Below the pieces are notes generated by a model, which saw only the letters and a program-made list of their open reading frames with translations, made no database searches and had not been told where the DNA came from. 64,000 bases of DNA, from assembly GCF_024494595.1 (NCBI RefSeq), contig NZ_JANHDI010000002.1, forward strand, positions 62,001-126,000, given 5' to 3'. Positions within the stretch are counted from its first letter, which is position 1. Each line of letters starts with the position of its first letter. This document shows positions 53,389 to 61,453 of this stretch, in pieces. The position numbers were made by a program, and so were the translations under genes. The DNA is from Halobellus rarus. GTDB taxonomy: Archaea; Halobacteriota; Halobacteria; Halobacteriales; Haloferacaceae.

Positions 53389-53708
53389 AAAAGAAAGGGA
53401 ATCCAATTTGGACATCACGACAACTACAACTAGATACTGTACTGAGTGACTCATAACCCCTTCTCTCTAACGTGAGTGGCTGATTTTATCGCTGGTGAAA
53501 TTGATGACACGACTCACAGCCAATTGAAACACTTAGCATCCATTCGAGCCAATTGTGCTCACGCTAATGAGAAGGAACCTGACCGCTGTGATGTTGAAAG
53601 GCTATTTAGCTAAGCTGAAGGAATAATCACCTCAATATCGGATCTCTTTCAGAATGTCATTTGCTTAGAATAGTATTTATTCGATATTTGTCGATATAAT
53701 TGTACCGC
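53389..53708. other. AT-rich non-coding stretch after trkH
   Basis: 320 bp with no convincing gene. It has AT-rich runs and TATA-like elements (TTTATTCGAT around 53685) and separates the convergent trkH and SWIM genes. Short frames are not protein-like. Confidence 0.35.
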
Positions 53709-54140
53709 TCAGACCCGTACTCCCTTGCGATAGCAGGGCCAGCACGGGAGATCTGATAGAGTAGTACAGTCACACTCGCCGGCCAAGGCTGACTTATCAC
53801 TCTCTACTGATTGAGTCGAGAAGCCCGCCGCAGCATCCAACACCACCGCCCCGCCGACCGCAGCGAGTGCAACCTTGTGCTTGCAGTCGTACTCTTCGTT
53901 GTACATATCTGCCGGGCACTCGCACTCAGCCGGAACGAGGACGCCGTCACGATCTTCAACGCCGACGAGGTAACTGTGGTCGTCTTTCTCAACCCCGTAG
54001 GATGCGTTCGTGACACGGACGAGATGCGGCGCTTCAATCGTAAACTCCCACGACTCCCACGTGACGCGCTTGGACGTCTTCGCGCCGAAGTTCAGGTACT
54101 CAACAGCACTCTTATTTCTTTCCGCTGTTTTAATTTCCAT
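53709..54140 (-). CDS. SWIM zinc-finger protein
   Basis: A 143-residue protein with the SWIM pattern CxC followed by CxH: AECECPADMYNEEYDCKHKVALA. SWIM fingers bind DNA or proteins and occur near mobile elements. The C terminus has more cysteines (GECDCTT, LPCWPCYRKG). I choose MEIKTAERNK at 54140. A GTG at 54233 would add 31 residues, but that region (54141-54233) folds into three strong hairpins and looks like RNA rather than protein. Cargo of the integrated element. Function unknown. Confidence 0.72.
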   Translation of the reverse strand: MEIKTAERNKSAVEYLNFGAKTSKRVTWESWEFTIEAPHLVRVTNASYGVEKDDHSYLVGVEDRDGVLVPAECECPADMYNEEYDCKHKVALAAVGGAVVLDAAAGFSTQSVESDKSALAGECDCTTLSDLPCWPCYRKGVRV

Positions 54141-54141
54141 T

Positions 54142-54201
54142 GGCTTTCTCTTCCCTGAGAAGCCGACTCCGGGTGTTCCTACCACCCGGCGTTTCAACGC
54201 C
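54142..54201 (-). ncRNA. Three consecutive hairpins before the SWIM gene
   Basis: GGCTTTCTC/GAGAAGCC (54142-54164, one bulge), CCGGGTG/CACCCGG (54169-54189) and GGCGTT/AACGCC (54188-54201) lie end to end. The last two share two bases, so they could switch. This could be an mRNA leader, the scar of an IS200/IS605-type insertion, or a small RNA. On the minus strand it precedes the SWIM start by few bases. Confidence 0.45.
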
Positions 54202-54314
54202 CTGAGGGAACCTGCCTTCTCACCATTACCCACGTAAGGATAGGATATAGCTGTATCGGTTCCCCACGTGCGTAGTGGGAAAGAGGTAATGTTTCGTGCG
54301 TCGAATCTGGTGTT

Positions 54315-54557
54315 ATGGGACGAAAACGCGGCGAGGGTGGTCGGTATCAGGAGACTGTGTCCGTCGACGCCGTCCTTGAGCTATTTACCGACACGGAACC
54401 CCGGACAACGAACGAGGTCGCAGAAGCCCTTGATATAGCACAGAAGACAGCGTACAACAAGCTTGAGACGTTGACAGACCGCGGCGATATTCGGAAGAAG
54501 AAGATCGGGGGCTTGGCTGTGGTTTGGTGGCGGCCTGATCCTCCCGAGATGGAGTGA
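54315..54557 (+). CDS. Small winged-helix DNA-binding protein
   Basis: An 80-residue protein with a winged helix-turn-helix: VDAVLELFTDTEPRTTNEVAEALD, then IAQKTAYNKLETLTDRGDI and a wing (KKKIGGLAVVWWRP). This is the typical MarR/ArsR-like small regulator of haloarchaeal mobile elements. It begins after a TTCCCCAC...GTGGGAA hairpin at 54260-54281, a candidate operator. Probably a regulator of the element; its targets are unknown. Confidence 0.8.
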   Translation: MGRKRGEGGRYQETVSVDAVLELFTDTEPRTTNEVAEALDIAQKTAYNKLETLTDRGDIRKKKIGGLAVVWWRPDPPEME

Positions 54558-55297
54558 GAGATAGGTTGTGACACGGTCAGTCCGGGTGTGGTCCGAATGG
54601 AGGTAAGCTGCTCAGAATTTTTTGGAATTTTCGGCAGTTCATATTAAGCTGAACGGGCGTCAGCATTCTAATCTCCCGTGAGAATAATCCCTGGTACAGA
54701 CGAAAAGCGGTGCACGAAACAAACCTCCTCAGTGTCGGTAGATAAGTGGGCAAGCTGAGAAGCCCATCACCTTGTCCCCCTCTGTCAAATTGTAGTAGTC
54801 TGTTGAGTGATTAGCCGTAGAGTGGGCATCTTCTACCGAGTATAGTCTTTCTTCGATCTCCGTAGTAACCCCCTGTCTTGCCTGGCTTCTCGACTAACTA
54901 AGACTGAGTTAGATACTACTGATCTCCCTTCTACTAAGGTAGATTCTCTACTTATCAACATAGAACTGAGTCTCTTATTTCTATAAGATCTACTCTATGC
55001 CTTACTCTATCACGGTACAGGGACCTTCGCACTCACTCAGAGGCCGCCTGAATTCGGATCTGGTAGGAGTCTCAGAACCGGAAGCATAGACGGTTCTGAC
55101 GAATTTACGGATTACTCAACACGGGCCTTGAGACATTCTTACTTACCGTCGGGTTGTACCGAGATCTCCGCCTCCTTGCGGGGCCTTTCTGTTCAACTCG
55201 ACTATCTAACCCCACCATCTTAGAAGGTGATCTAAGATCTTCATTTCGCAAGTTGACTTTTTGTATATTATATTATACGAAACATCAACTCAGATCA
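54558..55297. other. 740-bp AT-rich non-coding region with inverted repeats (candidate origin)
   Basis: No gene seen. It includes perfect inverted repeats CTAACT/AGTTAG (54894-54912) and TCTAC/GTAGA (54930-54943) and many short CTAC/GTAG-like words between 54800 and 55010. It lies directly downstream of the helicase-like gene within the element. In plasmid-like elements such a region often holds the replication origin; this is inference. Confidence 0.4.
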
Positions 55298-57145
55298 TTA
55301 GCACTCACAGAGAACGATAGTATCTTTTCCCCTACGTTCAAGAGAGATGTTCCACCAATAGTCGCAGGAACCTCGACGTTCCTTGCCAATCGTATCATCC
55401 TCATTGAGCGTGTTCAAGTGCTTACGAATCTGATGATAACCTATCGGATTTTTATGTAGCTTTTCCACGATACTCTCAATCTCTTTGGTGGATCGTTCTG
55501 CGTCCTGCCAATCTTCGCCGTGAGTCAATGCGTTGTATACTTGTCTGAAGCCCTGGCTTCCCTCTATTTTCTTTACCGTCAACAGACACGGCTCGGGTTG
55601 TACCCATTCCGGAATAGCAGATGAATGAACGTAGACACGGATTTCACTCTCACGTCCCGGTTTTCGACTGAAGCGCATCGCTGCTTGAAGCAACTCATTC
55701 TCACGAGTACCGTGGAGTACGTCGTTTCCGACCGGGCCGAAGTCCGACTTTTCACCAGGAAGTCTAATTCCGTTGGTATCTCTCGCGAGGTATGGCTTGT
55801 GTCCACCAAGTGCGACCCACTTCTGAATATGTTCGTCACTTAGTTGCGGACAGCCGATGATGAGAACCGGGCTTATCTGATCGAGATCATTCCTACCCTT
55901 CAGGTTGGAGAAATTCTCTGAACCTTGAATTAGGTCCTCAAAGTCTTTGTACTGACGACGCAGGTTTTTAAGTCCCTGTTTAGAGGTCACAACAAACGGT
56001 TTAGAGTCCTCTCGCCGGTAGACCTCTTCAACAACCGCGTGAGCTTCTTGTGTATTGTTGGAACCGGCTCTCGCCGGGACAGACTTACGAGTTGTTTGGA
56101 TGATCCGTATCCCGAGATGTCCGACCCATTCGGCTTTTTCTTCATCGGTCAGGACGGCAAGAGGCTCCAATTCATCACCGAGAAGAACCCGCCACATCGC
56201 AACTGACGGAGTCCCATCAAGAGCGACAACATTGGAGTGTTCAAATGGGAATGGAGGTTGGATGAACACTGTCCCTTTGGGAGATTTTACAACAATCGTT
56301 CCGTCCCCCAACTCAGTTTGATGCCAACCCTCGGGTAACACTGTGGAATCAAGGGCAGCACGGACGAGAATTGCACCATATGCGTGTGGCCCCGGATTCT
56401 GAGCATCGTAATTCCATCCTGCGGATTTGATACTGTTTCCTTCAGGAGAATCAAGCCACGTGCGGACCTGCGGGTTTTCCTCTCTACTCAATCGGAACCT
56501 GAGAATGTCTTCTGTGTTCAGGAAGGGTAGTACAGGGCAATTACTCAGATACCGGTTAATCGTGTCGTTTACGTCGTCTGCTGTGAGTTCAGTTAGAACG
56601 CTGTCACCGGGAGACTCATCAATAACAACCTGACGGGAGTTACTGTACGCCGGTTTGAACATATGCCGGTAGTTCCCGATAAGAACGTCTATCTCCTCAA
56701 AATCCTCCGCCTGTTTGTTGAGTTGAGAGAGATACGGACACTCCCCCTCAGTTTGGCAGGGAAGCTCCTCGCCGAAGATCCTGTGAGCGTGTTCGTGAAG
56801 TGCTCGGCCTGAAAATCCGGCTTCTATTTTCTCGTCAAACCTTCGTTTCCATTCGTCACCGTGTTTTCTGTCCGCTTCGCTTTTTGATGCAGTCGGACAG
56901 TCAAGGAGATGCGAGGGGAGTGTTTGATAACTCACGCCAAACTCACGGCAGTTGTCCTTGAGCTGCTCGTACAGGTCGTGTCGTTCGGTGAAGATAACGA
57001 TCTGCTCGCCGCTGTTTGCAACCCACTTAATAACGCCTGTACTCTTGCCAAGTGCCGGGAGTACGTCGACAAGGACGGGTTTGTCAGACTCAAATGCTTG
57101 CTCAATTACAGCACTGCTTCGGGAGTAGAAATTTCTAAAAGACAT
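55298..57145 (-). CDS. Helicase-like replication protein of the element
   Basis: A 615-residue protein with SF2-helicase-like elements: a P-loop near residues 25-40 (VDVLPALGKSTGVIKW), VIFTERHD, a DExx motif in VVIDESPGD, VVALDGTPS, SKQGLKNLRRQYKDF and QAAMRFSR in the motif VI position. A winged-helix-like C-terminal part (NPIGYHQIRKHLNTLNEDD) follows. It has cysteines in CQTEGECPYL, possibly an iron-sulphur or zinc site. Proteins with this layout replicate haloarchaeal plasmids and viruses. It sits next to the AT-rich region and the integrase, all on the minus strand. Assignment from motifs only. Confidence 0.72.
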   Translation of the reverse strand: MSFRNFYSRSSAVIEQAFESDKPVLVDVLPALGKSTGVIKWVANSGEQIVIFTERHDLYEQLKDNCREFGVSYQTLPSHLLDCPTASKSEADRKHGDEWKRRFDEKIEAGFSGRALHEHAHRIFGEELPCQTEGECPYLSQLNKQAEDFEEIDVLIGNYRHMFKPAYSNSRQVVIDESPGDSVLTELTADDVNDTINRYLSNCPVLPFLNTEDILRFRLSREENPQVRTWLDSPEGNSIKSAGWNYDAQNPGPHAYGAILVRAALDSTVLPEGWHQTELGDGTIVVKSPKGTVFIQPPFPFEHSNVVALDGTPSVAMWRVLLGDELEPLAVLTDEEKAEWVGHLGIRIIQTTRKSVPARAGSNNTQEAHAVVEEVYRREDSKPFVVTSKQGLKNLRRQYKDFEDLIQGSENFSNLKGRNDLDQISPVLIIGCPQLSDEHIQKWVALGGHKPYLARDTNGIRLPGEKSDFGPVGNDVLHGTRENELLQAAMRFSRKPGRESEIRVYVHSSAIPEWVQPEPCLLTVKKIEGSQGFRQVYNALTHGEDWQDAERSTKEIESIVEKLHKNPIGYHQIRKHLNTLNEDDTIGKERRGSCDYWWNISLERRGKDTIVLCEC

Positions 57146-57530
57146 TGTCTACAGGAGATGCCGCCGGCTCAGGATTCAATTAGTCTGCAGAAGCCGCCTG
57201 CTTTTTCTCCTCACTAATTAATGGCAGTGAGAGTATATAAACTAAGTGGTAGTACCAATCTACGCACTATGATTCAACGATCAGCTCAATAGCTTGTGAG
57301 AACCCAAGACCCACTGGTATTCTCCCCGGGCCTTAGCCTCAACAGCCTGCTTTTTGCCTAAATACGTCCATCTGAACGAATTCACGATCTACAACTGCCT
57401 CCTGAATTCACCGGTGTCCCTCAGATTGACTCAGGACGAGTTTTTCAGAGTGACCAAGGGCCATTGAATCGTGGTTGGAAAACGCCGTCAGAATCCCCTC
57501 AGACGTGCGAGGTTTGGACGCTTGTATGTT
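57146..57530. other. Gap between integrase and helicase genes
   Basis: 385 bp, AT-rich near 57220-57270. No gene recognised. It presumably contains the helicase-gene promoter, since that gene starts at 57145 on the minus strand. Confidence 0.35.
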
Positions 57531-58694
57531 TCAACCCATCTTGTCAAGCACGTCTCGGCGGGCTTCTACCGATACCTGATCGTACTTCATTGTCGTCTTC
57601 GGACTCTTGTGTCGTAGTTGATCCTTCGCGGCTTTCAGGTCACGATGATGGGTCATATACGTCCCAACAGAGTGACGAATGGTGTACCACGACATTTGGC
57701 GGTTCTCGTAGTCGATCTCCGCTTGATCACAGAGCCGCCGAAGGAGCCGGGCGAGGCTTTTCGATCCGAACGGGTTCCCGTGGGTCGTCAACCAAAGCGC
57801 GTCAGTTCCCTCGTATCGAGGTATCTGTTCTCGTTCAGTGAGCCACCGCTGTAGTGCCGTCGCCGTCCGGTTCGTGAGCGAGACCGTCCAATTACCCTCG
57901 TTCTTGGACGACTCTTCGTAGGGGATACGAAGTACGCCGTTCTTGTAGTCTACCCATTTTGTCGTCGCGTTGCTCACCTCGTCAGGTCGAAGCCCCGCGT
58001 CGAGGCTCGTCCACACCAGTGACGTTATTTCCCATCCGTCGATCTCGTCCCAATCGTCTTTGGTGACCTCTTCATAGGGCTTGCCGAGGACGGTAGCGAC
58101 GTGGTGTTTCCATCCGCTCCGCTCTTGGGGAGTCAGAGAATCGTACGCAGGGATATTCCCCTCGTTGAGCGCGGCTTGTCGGATCTTTCTGCGCTCTGGT
58201 TCTGAGAGATAGTCGCGCGGCTCAAGGCTCGATCCCCGACTTCGGAAGGTGTACTCGAACTCCCACTCGGGTTCTCCCCGCGTGTAGTGGAGCCACTTCG
58301 AGAGGTGGTTGATCGCTTCTTGCAGCTTGCCCTTTTCGACTTGGCCGGTGTCGGAGAACGCAAGGTGTTCTATGAACGCTTGCGCGTCGGCTTCCTCGGG
58401 TGGATACTTGTAATCACCATTCCGTTCCCACAGCCATTTGTCAAATCGTGCAGTACGGTATGAGTCGCTGTAGACGGTGTATTCGGCGTATCCTTCCGCC
58501 CTATTGGGGTTCTTCCCGACATTCAGCAGCCACGACAGGAATTGGATTCTCTGCTCTTTGTAGTCTACGAGCTGTTTCTCGGACAGCACGCCGTCGTGCG
58601 TTTTTGGGACGACTACGATGCTTCTTCCGGGGTCGAGATCGGGGTCAACCCCTATGTCGCAGTTATTCAGCGTTATCGGTAGGTCGATCTTCAT
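57531..58694 (-). CDS. int: Tyrosine integrase of the tRNA-Leu element
   Basis: A 387-residue phage-type integrase. The N-terminal half is a SAM-like core-binding region; the catalytic half has Arg in LDAGLRPDEV, the IRHS box (TIRHSVGTYM) with the second Arg, RHKSPKTTMKYDQ with the His and catalytic Tyr. The first His of the HxxR box is Tyr (WYTIRH), a variant seen in some archaeal enzymes. The start at 58694 lies 47 bp from the repeat in tRNA-Leu, the classic position. It would join the element to the 60-bp site and perhaps excise it. Confidence 0.9.
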   Translation of the reverse strand: MKIDLPITLNNCDIGVDPDLDPGRSIVVVPKTHDGVLSEKQLVDYKEQRIQFLSWLLNVGKNPNRAEGYAEYTVYSDSYRTARFDKWLWERNGDYKYPPEEADAQAFIEHLAFSDTGQVEKGKLQEAINHLSKWLHYTRGEPEWEFEYTFRSRGSSLEPRDYLSEPERRKIRQAALNEGNIPAYDSLTPQERSGWKHHVATVLGKPYEEVTKDDWDEIDGWEITSLVWTSLDAGLRPDEVSNATTKWVDYKNGVLRIPYEESSKNEGNWTVSLTNRTATALQRWLTEREQIPRYEGTDALWLTTHGNPFGSKSLARLLRRLCDQAEIDYENRQMSWYTIRHSVGTYMTHHRDLKAAKDQLRHKSPKTTMKYDQVSVEARRDVLDKMG

Positions 58695-58741
58695 TTTCTG
58701 GTCCTACCGAAGCAAAACCGACAGACTGCATCGAGGTCAGA

Positions 58742-58824
58742 TGCGCGGGACAGGATTCGAACCTGCGGACCCCTATGGGACAGCGTCCTAAGCGCTGCGC
58801 CTTTGACCGCTTGGCTACCCGCGC
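58742..58824 (-). tRNA. tRNA-Leu (anticodon TAG)
   Basis: An 83-nt class II tRNA with a long variable arm. Acceptor GCGCGGG / CCCGCGC with A discriminator; anticodon loop CTTAGGA in a CAGCG/CGCTG stem; T-loop TTCGAAT. No intron. Its 3' 59 nt plus one extra base make the 60-bp repeat at 58741-58800. The intact gene was restored by the element's copy after integration. Confidence 0.94.
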
Positions 58825-58906
58825 GCAAGCCATCCTACTGCCAACTCCTAAATCAACCTGTCGCTCCGCACGGAGGGTTCTTGTGCACCGCGGTCCACTC
58901 TACAGT

Positions 58907-59215
58907 ATGTACAGCGCCCGGGACCGAGTCGAAAACGAGGAGTGGCTGACCCGAATCGAGCGCGCTGCGGATCGGCTAGGTCTCGGCTCCGAGGCCCGCT
59001 CTTATGCGACCGATATGTTCCTCTCCGAAGTACCCGCCGAGGACCGGTCGAAGCGTGCCGTGGCGGCGGCGAGCCTCTACGCCGGTGCCCTCATCGCGGG
59101 CGAGGAACGGGCGCAATCCCGGGTCGCCGACGCGATGGAAGTGAGTCGGCTCAGCGTCCAGCAACACTGGAAACCGATACTCGAGGCTGCGGGGTTTCGC
59201 CCGCCTTCGTGGTAG
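58907..59215 (+). CDS. Minimal TFB-like cyclin-fold protein
   Basis: A 102-residue protein resembling one cyclin repeat of archaeal transcription factor B: TRIERAADRLGLGSEARSYATDMF, then RSKRAVAAASLYAGALIAG and the HTH-like QSRVADAMEVSRLSVQQHWKPIL. It lacks the N-terminal zinc ribbon and B-finger of full TFB, so it cannot start transcription in the usual way. It may compete or form part of a regulator. The ATG at 58907 lies close to tRNA-Leu. Found alone in haloarchaeal genomes in this reduced form; function unknown. Confidence 0.82.
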   Translation: MYSARDRVENEEWLTRIERAADRLGLGSEARSYATDMFLSEVPAEDRSKRAVAAASLYAGALIAGEERAQSRVADAMEVSRLSVQQHWKPILEAAGFRPPSW

Positions 59216-59290
59216 GTCGGAAGCACAGACAGCCAGATCCGTATCGGTCTGACCGGGATCCGATGGTCGCGGGGGAGACTTCGATGCCCC

Positions 59291-59797
59291 TCAGGACGTA
59301 TCTTCGGCCGGACGCTCGGGACCGCGTCCCTCGCGATCCGGCGTCACGTTCCCGTGCCGATCGATCTCGCCGCGAACGATCCGGGTCGACGATATCCGGT
59401 CTCCGTCCGCCGCAGTGACGTGATCGACGACTTCGATGTCGAGCGGCTCGTGCCCGCGCTCTCGGCGGATTTCGTTGATCCGCTCGCCCCCGTCGCGGGT
59501 CTCCGGTGAGACGATGAGTGCGTCGAACTGCGGTTCGGTGGCGATGCCAGTCGGCTCGTCCAACTGCCGGACGGTGAACTCGCGGTCGTGTTTCGCCGCG
59601 AGCGGTTCGAGTTCGTCGACGAGATCCTGCTTTCGGTCCTCGAAAGACCTGACGTAGCGGTCCACGTGGCGGGTCTTCGGGGCGAGTTCGTCGCTGGTGA
59701 GTCCGACAGTGACGTCCCCCAACTCGAAGGCTCGCTCGAAGAGCGCGAGGTGACCGTCGTGTACCGGGTCGAACGTCCCGCCCAGCGCGACGTGCAT
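59291..59797 (-). CDS. coaD: Phosphopantetheine adenylyltransferase (archaeal type)
   Basis: A 168-residue nucleotidyltransferase acting in coenzyme A biosynthesis. It transfers AMP from ATP to 4'-phosphopantetheine. The ATP-binding GGTFDPVHDGH is at the start, and DRISSTRIVRGEID near the end holds the second ISSTxxR motif. A C-terminal tail rich in Arg/Glu/Pro is poorly conserved. It is monocistronic, with a leader that ends at a short purine-rich stretch. Convergent with the TFB-like gene. Confidence 0.94.
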   Translation of the reverse strand: MHVALGGTFDPVHDGHLALFERAFELGDVTVGLTSDELAPKTRHVDRYVRSFEDRKQDLVDELEPLAAKHDREFTVRQLDEPTGIATEPQFDALIVSPETRDGGERINEIRRERGHEPLDIEVVDHVTAADGDRISSTRIVRGEIDRHGNVTPDREGRGPERPAEDTS

Positions 59798-59927
59798 ACC
59801 CGGCCGAGGACCTCCCGGGACTTAAACGGGACGGGTCCGGGATAGGTCGGAGTGAGTGATTCGAGACAGGCACCGCCGAGAGTAATGATATAGCGATATA
59901 AGATTTATTTGTCCGACCTCGACCGGT

Positions 59928-61016
59928 TCAATATAGGGAGTAGATATGGGATTCGTAGGTCTGACGGACCCTATCGCCCCAATTATGGGTGTAGGTATCG
60001 ATGATGTCGCCCCCGACGTCGCCGCGGAGGTATTTGACGATCCCGCGGTCGCCGGTCCGATCCCTGAGGTGTGTGGTGAAGAAGTGCCGGAAGTAATGCG
60101 GCGTGACGTTCTCTTCTGCGCCACCGCCGGAACGGTACCAGCCGGAATCGGTCGCGTGGCGTTCGACGAGGTGATGGACCATATCCGGGGTGAGCCGACT
60201 GCCCCAACTCCCCGACGTGCTGCAAAAGAGGGGCTCCGCGGGCGAGCGTGTCTCCGGGCGGATCGCGAGCCATCGGCGCAACGCCGTCGCGAGTTCCTCG
60301 TCCACGGGGACGATCGTCGAGCGTTTGCGCTTGTTCGACGCCGTACGCTCCTCGCCCGCGAGTACCTCGCCCGCGGCTGGTTCCGCAGAGACGTACAGCG
60401 ACGGACCCCGGTTTTCGAGTTGCGCCCGAGGGGAAACCTCCGCGCTCGATACAGCAGCGAGAGCTGTATCGCGTGCGTTACTCGTCCCCTCGGAGAGGAC
60501 GATGTCTCGGAGATCGAGGTTACAGAGTTCGCCGACGCGGATACCGGTCTTCAGGAGGGTCACGACGACGGCGTGATCCATCGGATGAGCGATTTCGGCG
60601 AGGAACTCGCGCATCGCCGGAACCGACACGTCCCGACGGGACGGGTTCGTGTCGATCCGTTCGTCCATCTCCTCCATCACGAGTGTCATCGGATTGGAAT
60701 CGAACGCACCGACTTGAGCCAGGTACGCGTAGAACCGATGTAGATACGACGCGTACGTCGCGACGGTGCTGTCTGCTAAGTCTCCGTGTCGAAGCGAGTG
60801 AATCCAGGCCATACAGTCGCGATGGGTGGCGTCGTCCGGTTCGATCCCGATACCGCGGGGATTCCGCGACGAATCCGCGAGGAAATCCTCGAAGCGTCGA
60901 AGCACCCGTTTGTACGCCTCGCGGGTTCGATCGGACTTTCCGTGGTACGTCATATCCTGAAGGAAGTATCCGATGGGATCCTCCAGGTCACTTTCGTCCG
61001 CCGCGCCGACGCTCAT
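59928..61016 (-). CDS. Tyrosine recombinase (XerC/XerD-like)
   Basis: A 362-residue tyrosine recombinase. The N-terminal SAM-like domain (YHGKSDRTREAYKRVLRRFE) is followed by the catalytic part: Arg in TGIRVGELCNL, the HxxR box HYFRHFF, and the Tyr near DTYTHNWGDRV. An extra stretch with low sequence resemblance (about residues 180-230, SAEVSPRAQLENRG) lies between catalytic Arg and Lys. It may serve chromosome resolution or an old integration; no tRNA or repeat flanks it. Its start overlaps the upstream gene by four bases. Confidence 0.88.
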   Translation of the reverse strand: MSVGAADESDLEDPIGYFLQDMTYHGKSDRTREAYKRVLRRFEDFLADSSRNPRGIGIEPDDATHRDCMAWIHSLRHGDLADSTVATYASYLHRFYAYLAQVGAFDSNPMTLVMEEMDERIDTNPSRRDVSVPAMREFLAEIAHPMDHAVVVTLLKTGIRVGELCNLDLRDIVLSEGTSNARDTALAAVSSAEVSPRAQLENRGPSLYVSAEPAAGEVLAGEERTASNKRKRSTIVPVDEELATALRRWLAIRPETRSPAEPLFCSTSGSWGSRLTPDMVHHLVERHATDSGWYRSGGGAEENVTPHYFRHFFTTHLRDRTGDRGIVKYLRGDVGGDIIDTYTHNWGDRVRQTYESHIYSLY

Positions 61017-61453
61017 TGCTCCTCCGTAGTGTCGGGAGTCAGTGCGTACCCGCCGTGTCGCCCGCTATATCGAACCGCGTCCGAGGCCTGAAGTTCTTGT
61101 AGCGTCTCGTCGAGGCGGCTTTCGATATCGTCGGTCAGTGCTGCGAGCAGGTCGTCCCACGACTGGTACTCCGCCTCCTCGAGTACGTCGAGGACGCGGT
61201 TCCGGAACCCCTTTTCCGCTGTCTGACCCCCAGGGTTCGGGCCTCCATCAGCCGGTTCCGTGGTCGTCTCTTCGGTGTCACGTCCCGTAGTGGACGGGAT
61301 CTCGAAGTCCCGCCGACCGGCCTGTACCATCGTCCGGACGAACTCGCTCTGGCTCATTCCCATCGCTTCGGCGTGTTCGATCCAGCGGTCTTTCTGATAC
61401 GCCGGGACGTACGTCATCACCGTCTTCCGTTCGGTGTCTTCGTTGACGGCCAT
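61013..61453 (-). CDS. Small DNA-binding-type protein, recombinase-linked (DUF5805-like)
   Basis: A 146-residue protein. The N terminus (KTVMTYVPAYQKDRWIEHAEAMGMSQSEFVRTMVQAGRR in pattern) resembles a ribbon-helix-helix or CopG-like part, and the C terminus (LDVLEEAEYQSWDDLLAALTDD then VRYSGRHGGYALTP) a winged helix. I recall this pairing with an integrase as DUF5805 in haloarchaea. It overlaps the recombinase by four bases, so the two are coupled. It probably regulates or guides the recombinase. Start MAVNEDTERK; a frame extends 8 codons upstream. Confidence 0.78.
   Translation of the reverse strand: MAVNEDTERKTVMTYVPAYQKDRWIEHAEAMGMSQSEFVRTMVQAGRRDFEIPSTTGRDTEETTTEPADGGPNPGGQTAEKGFRNRVLDVLEEAEYQSWDDLLAALTDDIESRLDETLQELQASDAVRYSGRHGGYALTPDTTEEQ

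Larger units (their letters stand above)
47728..58800. mobile_element. Integrated genetic element at tRNA-Leu(TAG), about 11 kb
   Basis: A perfect 60-bp direct repeat forms both ends: 47728-47787 and 58741-58800, the latter being the 3' portion of the intact tRNA-Leu. The unit length from start to start is 11,013 bp. Inside, a tyrosine integrase starts 47 bp from the intact tRNA repeat. The element carries a helicase-like protein, small regulators, a zinc ribbon protein, and a potassium-transport cargo (TrkA, TrkH, UspA, RCK-AsnC). Base composition is more AT-rich in the non-coding stretches. The layout is that of archaeal plasmid or virus integration. Whether it still excises is unknown. Confidence 0.88.

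Noticed and set aside
55154-55459. A plus-strand frame overlapping the end of the helicase-like gene
   Set aside because: It overlaps a real gene on the other strand and has no recognisable domain.
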